Below are positions 61,504 through 64,000 of a stretch of 64,000 nt of DNA, one piece after another. The stretch covers positions 143,370 through 207,369 of the forward strand of contig JBKCTV010000091.1 of assembly GCA_046318595.1 (NCBI GenBank). The letters run 5' to 3'. Positions within the stretch are counted from its first letter, which is position 1, and each line of letters starts with the position of its first letter. The stretch comes from DAITMV01 sp046318595 (GTDB lineage: Bacteria > Pseudomonadota > Gammaproteobacteria > Burkholderiales > Burkholderiaceae_B). The notes under the pieces are model-generated. The model worked only from the letters and a program-made list of their open reading frames with translations. It did not search any database and was not told the DNA's origin. The translations under genes were made by a program, and so were the position numbers.

Positions 61504-61520
61504 AAAGGTGCTTTTATGTG

Positions 61521-61551
61521 CCAAAATTCAACCGTTTTGGTTGCATTTTGG
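61521..61551 (+). promoter_or_regulatory. Inverted repeat, probable FitAB operator
   Basis: CCAAAA-tt-CAACC and GGTTG-ca-TTTTGG form a two-part inverted repeat around GTTTT, immediately before the antitoxin ATG. FitA/VapB antitoxins bind such repeats with their toxin for autoregulation. Confidence 0.55.
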
Positions 61552-61559
61552 GTGCGTAC

Positions 61560-61805
61560 ATGCCAACTTCCTTGACCTTAAAGAACATTCCTGACGCTGT
61601 GTATGAGCGGCTCAAGTCCGCGGCTGAACTGCACCGCCGCAGCTTGAACAGCGAGGCCATTGTGTGCCTAGAGTCTGTGCTCTTGCCTAACCGCGTTGCA
61701 CCCAGCGACCGGTTGGCTCGCGCACGCGAGTTGCGCGCAAGCTTGGCCCAGGGCCCGTTCACAGCAAAGGATATTGACGCAGCAAAGCAGGTGGGGCGCA
61801 AGTGA
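61560..61805 (+). CDS. FitA/VapB-type antitoxin
   Basis: 81 residues from the ATG at 61560 (MPTSLTLKNIPDAVYERLKS), a ribbon-helix-helix protein of the FitA type (AAELHRRSLNSEAIVCLESV), with a C-terminal toxin-binding tail. An in-frame GTG at 61518 would run through the operator-like repeat and is less likely. It overlaps the toxin gene by four bases. Confidence 0.85.
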   Translation: MPTSLTLKNIPDAVYERLKSAAELHRRSLNSEAIVCLESVLLPNRVAPSDRLARARELRASLAQGPFTAKDIDAAKQVGRK

Positions 61806-62194
61806 TTGTTGTTGATAGCAATATCCTGGCGTACCTGTACTTGCCGGGCGAGTTCACCAGCGCTGCAGAGGCGCTGTTGCAGCGGGAGCCAGAGTGGACT
61901 GCGCCACCGTTGTGGCGCAGTGAGTTCCGCAACATTCTGGCCGGATGCGTTCGGCGCGGCATGCTGACTTTCGAGCAAGCGTGCAGTTTGCAAGCTGAGG
62001 CTGAAGCTCTGCTTGATGGCTTCGAGTTCGAGGTGCATTCGCGCGAGGTACTTGAGTTGGTTCGTGACAGTGACTGTTCTGCCTATGATTGCGAGTTTAT
62101 TGCTCTCGCAAACCGCTTTGACACAAAACTCGTGACGATGGACAAGAAGCTGCTGAAAGCCTTTCCAAAACGCGCAGTTTCACTTGCGGTCTAA
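61802..62194 (+). CDS. PIN-domain toxin, FitB/VapC type
   Basis: The 130-residue PIN ribonuclease begins IVVDSNILAYLYLPGEFTSA, with the first acidic residue of the active site, and contains DCSAYDCEFIALANRFDTKL and VTMDKKLLKAFP with the remaining acidic residues. VapC toxins cleave tRNA or rRNA. The start is at the last four bases of the antitoxin gene. The stop TAA lies inside a collapsed attC core. Confidence 0.88.
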   Translation: MIVVDSNILAYLYLPGEFTSAAEALLQREPEWTAPPLWRSEFRNILAGCVRRGMLTFEQACSLQAEAEALLDGFEFEVHSREVLELVRDSDCSAYDCEFIALANRFDTKLVTMDKKLLKAFPKRAVSLAV

Positions 62195-62202
62195 CGTTAG
62201 CC
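62189..62202. other. Collapsed attC: two core sites back to back
   Basis: GTCTAAC and GTTAGCC abut without the 50-odd bases of arms that normally separate the outer cores of an attC. The first contains the fitB stop codon and the second the stop codon of the leftward gene 62197-62502. It looks like an attC reduced to its cores by deletion, or a direct core-to-core fusion of two cassettes. Confidence 0.5.
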
Positions 62203-62502
62203 CACAAGCCCAGCCACCGCAGCTTGAATGCGAAGAAGTGGCTTGATTGATTGCTCTAGCTCTTTCTCGAACTTGTGTGGTGCTGAAATAGCTGCATCCG
62301 CCACAGCCTGAAGCAAGCTCTGTATTTCTGGTAATGAAAGACGCAGGGTGTAGTTGTGCCGGGAGTCGGTTAAAAAATCTCGTATGCTCGACTGCCTGAC
62401 AGTTATGCAAGAGTCGGTGCTATCCCAAGTGAAGGTCGGTGAATTGAGTTCAATGTTCGATTCGCCAAAGTCTGCCGATGTACCACGGCGGGAAATTTTC
62501 AT
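62197..62502 (-). CDS. Hypothetical cassette protein
   Basis: 101 residues, with GGAG seven bases before the ATG (MKISRRGTSADFGESNIELN). The composition is mixed, with a helical C-terminus (AVADAAISAPHKFEKELEQS). No family is recognised. Follows the 170-residue gene by 27 bases with no attC between, so both appear to share one cassette. Confidence 0.65.
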   Translation of the reverse strand: MKISRRGTSADFGESNIELNSPTFTWDSTDSCITVRQSSIRDFLTDSRHNYTLRLSLPEIQSLLQAVADAAISAPHKFEKELEQSIKPLLRIQAAVAGLVG

Positions 62503-62529
62503 AATATTCTCCGTGAGTTTGAATTGCGG

Positions 62530-63042
62530 TCAGTTGCAGGTTGTATTGTATTGAGGAAAGGCGCTAGTTCCTACATTGGTTGTGGTGCAGTTGGTTTGCC
62601 TCGGAGCGGTATTGGAAATGGCTTGATTTCTTGCGTTGATTTCGCCGTTCTTTTTTTCGATCAAATATGCCCACTGTGATTCCGTGAGTTTCCCAATATC
62701 CATTTGTTCGGCTAATGCCCTTTGATATGTCCGTAATTCGTTCACGCCATAGCCGTCTTGGCTATTCGGATATAGCTCGGCTCGTTTTGAATAGAAAGCG
62801 TCAACCAATTTCACCCAAGTAATTTTCCTTTGCCTCGCTAATTCGTAACCTTTTGCCTCTAGTGCGTCGAGAGTTTTGCACCTTTGGTCGTCGCAGCCGC
62901 GAGGCGTCGGCGCACCCGCGAGTGTTGGCGCGACATACGTTCCCATTAACTCGGCAGCAGAGTCGTGTTGGTGACCGCGCATTCCGTTGAGGCGGGCGCC
63001 AACCGCGAGGGCGAATTCAAACACCAGAATGATCAATATCAT
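62530..63042 (-). CDS. Hypothetical cassette protein with N-terminal hydrophobic segment
   Basis: 170 residues starting MILIILVFEFALAVGARLNG, probably a signal peptide or membrane anchor, with GGGAG before the ATG. The remaining soluble part has two cysteines close together (RGCDDQRCKT near 50) and a Thr/Asn-rich C-terminus with two more. It may be exported or anchored in the membrane. No family recognised. Second cassette from the integrase. Confidence 0.65.
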   Translation of the reverse strand: MILIILVFEFALAVGARLNGMRGHQHDSAAELMGTYVAPTLAGAPTPRGCDDQRCKTLDALEAKGYELARQRKITWVKLVDAFYSKRAELYPNSQDGYGVNELRTYQRALAEQMDIGKLTESQWAYLIEKKNGEINARNQAISNTAPRQTNCTTTNVGTSAFPQYNTTCN

Positions 63043-63067
63043 GTAAAAACTCCCATGGTGATTTGTG

Positions 63068-63106
63068 GGCTAACGTTGAAGCTGTGCCGCGAGCGACTGG
63101 TTAGCG
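63068..63106 (-). other. Short attC site
   Basis: GGCTAAC and GTTAGCG flank 25 bases; on the minus strand the arms read CTAACCAGTCGCTC and CAGCTTCAACGTTAGCC, both fitting attC consensus arms. At 39 bases it is shorter than usual (about 57 or more) and lacks most of the central stem. It contains the stop codon of the first cassette gene. Confidence 0.65.
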
Positions 63107-63817
63107 CGACTTGGCGCGAAGGACTGCATTCAACTTCTCTCCCGTATCGACAACGACGTGTGAAATTCGATTGAAGGTGGCCTCCAAGAATGGAAGCATT
63201 TCAACCCCATGGCGCACCTTCCCGCCATACGCGAAGTCTTGGACTTTGAACTGGTACGGTTCATCTTCGGCTTGCATATCGATCCAGAGAGTCGGCTTCA
63301 CAAGACTGCGATGCTTCGACTGATTCGCAAGGGCCCCAAGATAGTTGTGGTGCTCATGAGAGGTCAGCTCCTTCAATCCGCCCGCGAGTGTGCTGTAGCA
63401 GCTCTCCGACGCCAGCCGCTTCAGCACATTTTGCGCCGTCACATCACGTTCTGTCATTGCGTTAGATTCAAGATTGAGCCCCAAAGAGTAGTAGAGAGCA
63501 TGCGAGAAAACATCTGCAACCGCATGCAAACTCTGGACGCATGCAGTAGCGTGCGCCCCAACCGCTACGATCGTCTCGTCGTATTTGCGTTGTGCTTCGT
63601 CTTCCTCAGCGCCAAGCATCGCCACAAAGAGACGCCTGTCCGCGTGCAGTGGTGCGATAGCACTCTCAACTAGGCCCTTCGTCTCGTAGAAGTGATATCG
63701 CGCGTACTCGCGGCGATCAATGGATGAGCCAAGACTTTGACGGGCGAGTTCAAACTGATCGGCGGCAAAGCGACGTCGTACAAGCTCCCGCGTTTCCTGC
63801 ATGTCCCAAGAAGGCAT
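63101..63817 (-). CDS. Hypothetical protein of the first integron cassette
   Basis: A 238-residue soluble, mostly helical protein beginning MPSWDMQETRELVRRRFAAD. It is directly next to the integron recombination site, so it is the most recently acquired or first expressed cassette. Clustered His residues (ELTSHEHHNYLGALANQSKH near 155) are notable. I do not recognise the family; the pattern of helices recalls HEPN-type proteins but this is not established. The stop lies in the attC core. Confidence 0.75.
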   Translation of the reverse strand: MPSWDMQETRELVRRRFAADQFELARQSLGSSIDRREYARYHFYETKGLVESAIAPLHADRRLFVAMLGAEEDEAQRKYDETIVAVGAHATACVQSLHAVADVFSHALYYSLGLNLESNAMTERDVTAQNVLKRLASESCYSTLAGGLKELTSHEHHNYLGALANQSKHRSLVKPTLWIDMQAEDEPYQFKVQDFAYGGKVRHGVEMLPFLEATFNRISHVVVDTGEKLNAVLRAKSR

Positions 63818-63823
63818 TTGGCG

Positions 63824-63885
63824 CCCTAACGTTTGAATTCACCGGCCTCGCGCGGTTTTATGCGCGAGGTCCGGTGGTATAAATT
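63824..63885 (-). other. Integron attI or attC-derived recombination site
   Basis: Between the integrase start and the first cassette. On the minus strand it ends in AACGTTAGGGC, the recombination core, at the cassette boundary. A long hairpin is present: ACCGG-C-CTCGCGC and GCGCGAG-GT-CCGGT (63841-63876). The distal core expected of a complete attC is absent. 47 bases of it align without gaps to the attC at 711-778 (about 35 identical by hand), so it could be a half-lost attC rather than a classic attI. Confidence 0.6.
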
Positions 63886-63889
63886 TTCC

Positions 63890-64000
63890 ATGAAACCCTC
63901 CAGCCCTGTTTTGCAGTCTAGCCGTCTGCTCGATAAGCTGCGCGAGTGCTTACGCTACCGACATTATAGCCTCAGCACCGAGAAGTCTTATGTCTATTGG
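63890..64000 (+). CDS. intI: Integron integrase, N-terminal fragment (runs off the window)
   Basis: The 37 codons from the ATG at 63890 read like the start of IntI tyrosine recombinases: LLDKLRECLRYRHYSLSTEK then SYVYW, matching the SAM-like core-binding domain of IntI (LLDQLRERIRYLHYS in class 1). The gene is divergent to the cassettes and next to the recombination site, the standard integron layout. The catalytic Arg/Lys/His/Tyr residues are beyond the edge. Confidence 0.85.
   Translation, partial: MKPSSPVLQSSRLLDKLRECLRYRHYSLSTEKSYVYW

Overview
The window looks like a chromosomal segment of a Gram-negative, most likely a betaproteobacterium. The evidence is the gene order ndk-rlmN-pilW-rodZ-ispG-hisS-yfgM-bamB-der and surE-pcm-nlpD-rlmD, the full-length 1,300-residue PurL, and a 4Fe-4S type RlmD. 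GC-rich housekeeping blocks flank a visibly AT-richer island of about 23 kb that encodes a complete type III secretion system (T3SS). A eukaryotic-type F-box/LRR protein near one end suggests life in or on a eukaryotic host. The species cannot be named from sequence reading alone.

Layout. (1) 1-980: remnant of an integron cassette array, with a hicAB toxin-antitoxin module whose hicA is frameshifted, one good attC site and a tiny cassette gene. (2) 1026-2270: an F-box plus cysteine-type leucine-rich-repeat protein, a candidate secreted effector. (3) 2.5-9.8 kb: purL, a family 5 uracil-DNA glycosylase, uvrC, pgsA, then tRNA-Ser(UGA). (4) 10.0-13.1 kb: a TPR response regulator lacking the phospho-acceptor Asp, tRNA-Arg(CCU), and a sigma-54 activator. 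(5) 13.2-36.0 kb, all on the minus strand: the T3SS, in three units (sctW-x-V-D-N-O-P-Q-R-S-T-U; sctI-J-K-L-F-chaperone-C; and a secreted-protein/translocator block). The apparatus order is that of Pseudomonas syringae hrp clusters, and each unit is preceded by a sequence fitting the hrp box read by HrpL-type ECF sigma factors. The translocator block, however, holds a YopB/SipB-like two-hydrophobic-hairpin protein and several proteins sharing an EF-hand-like motif that I do not recognise from any described T3SS.

(6) 36.2-38.8 kb: parE and lexA, with a perfect SOS box. (7) 38.9-54.0 kb: two housekeeping runs, yaaA-surE-pcm-nlpD-rlmD (with no rpoS) and ndk to der, with a Bax-inhibitor family membrane protein between them. 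(8) 54.1-59.7 kb: an unusual RelE-like/UvrD-helicase/ankyrin fusion, a CBS protein, an FAD oxidoreductase and aroC. (9) 59.7-64.0 kb: a cassette-like accessory zone with brnA and a decayed brnT, two yefM-yoeB modules, a fitAB (vapBC-type) module, orphan cassette genes, attC sites and a recombination site next to the start of an integron integrase gene that runs off the right edge.

How the parts fit. The sigma-54 activator would by analogy drive an hrpL-like sigma gene outside the window, and that sigma factor would read the three hrp boxes and switch on the needle apparatus, translocators and secreted proteins. The F-box/LRR protein is a plausible substrate but has no convincing hrp box of its own. 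The integron fragments at both edges share one attC family and the same orientation, so the T3SS/housekeeping block sits between two pieces of integron-derived DNA.
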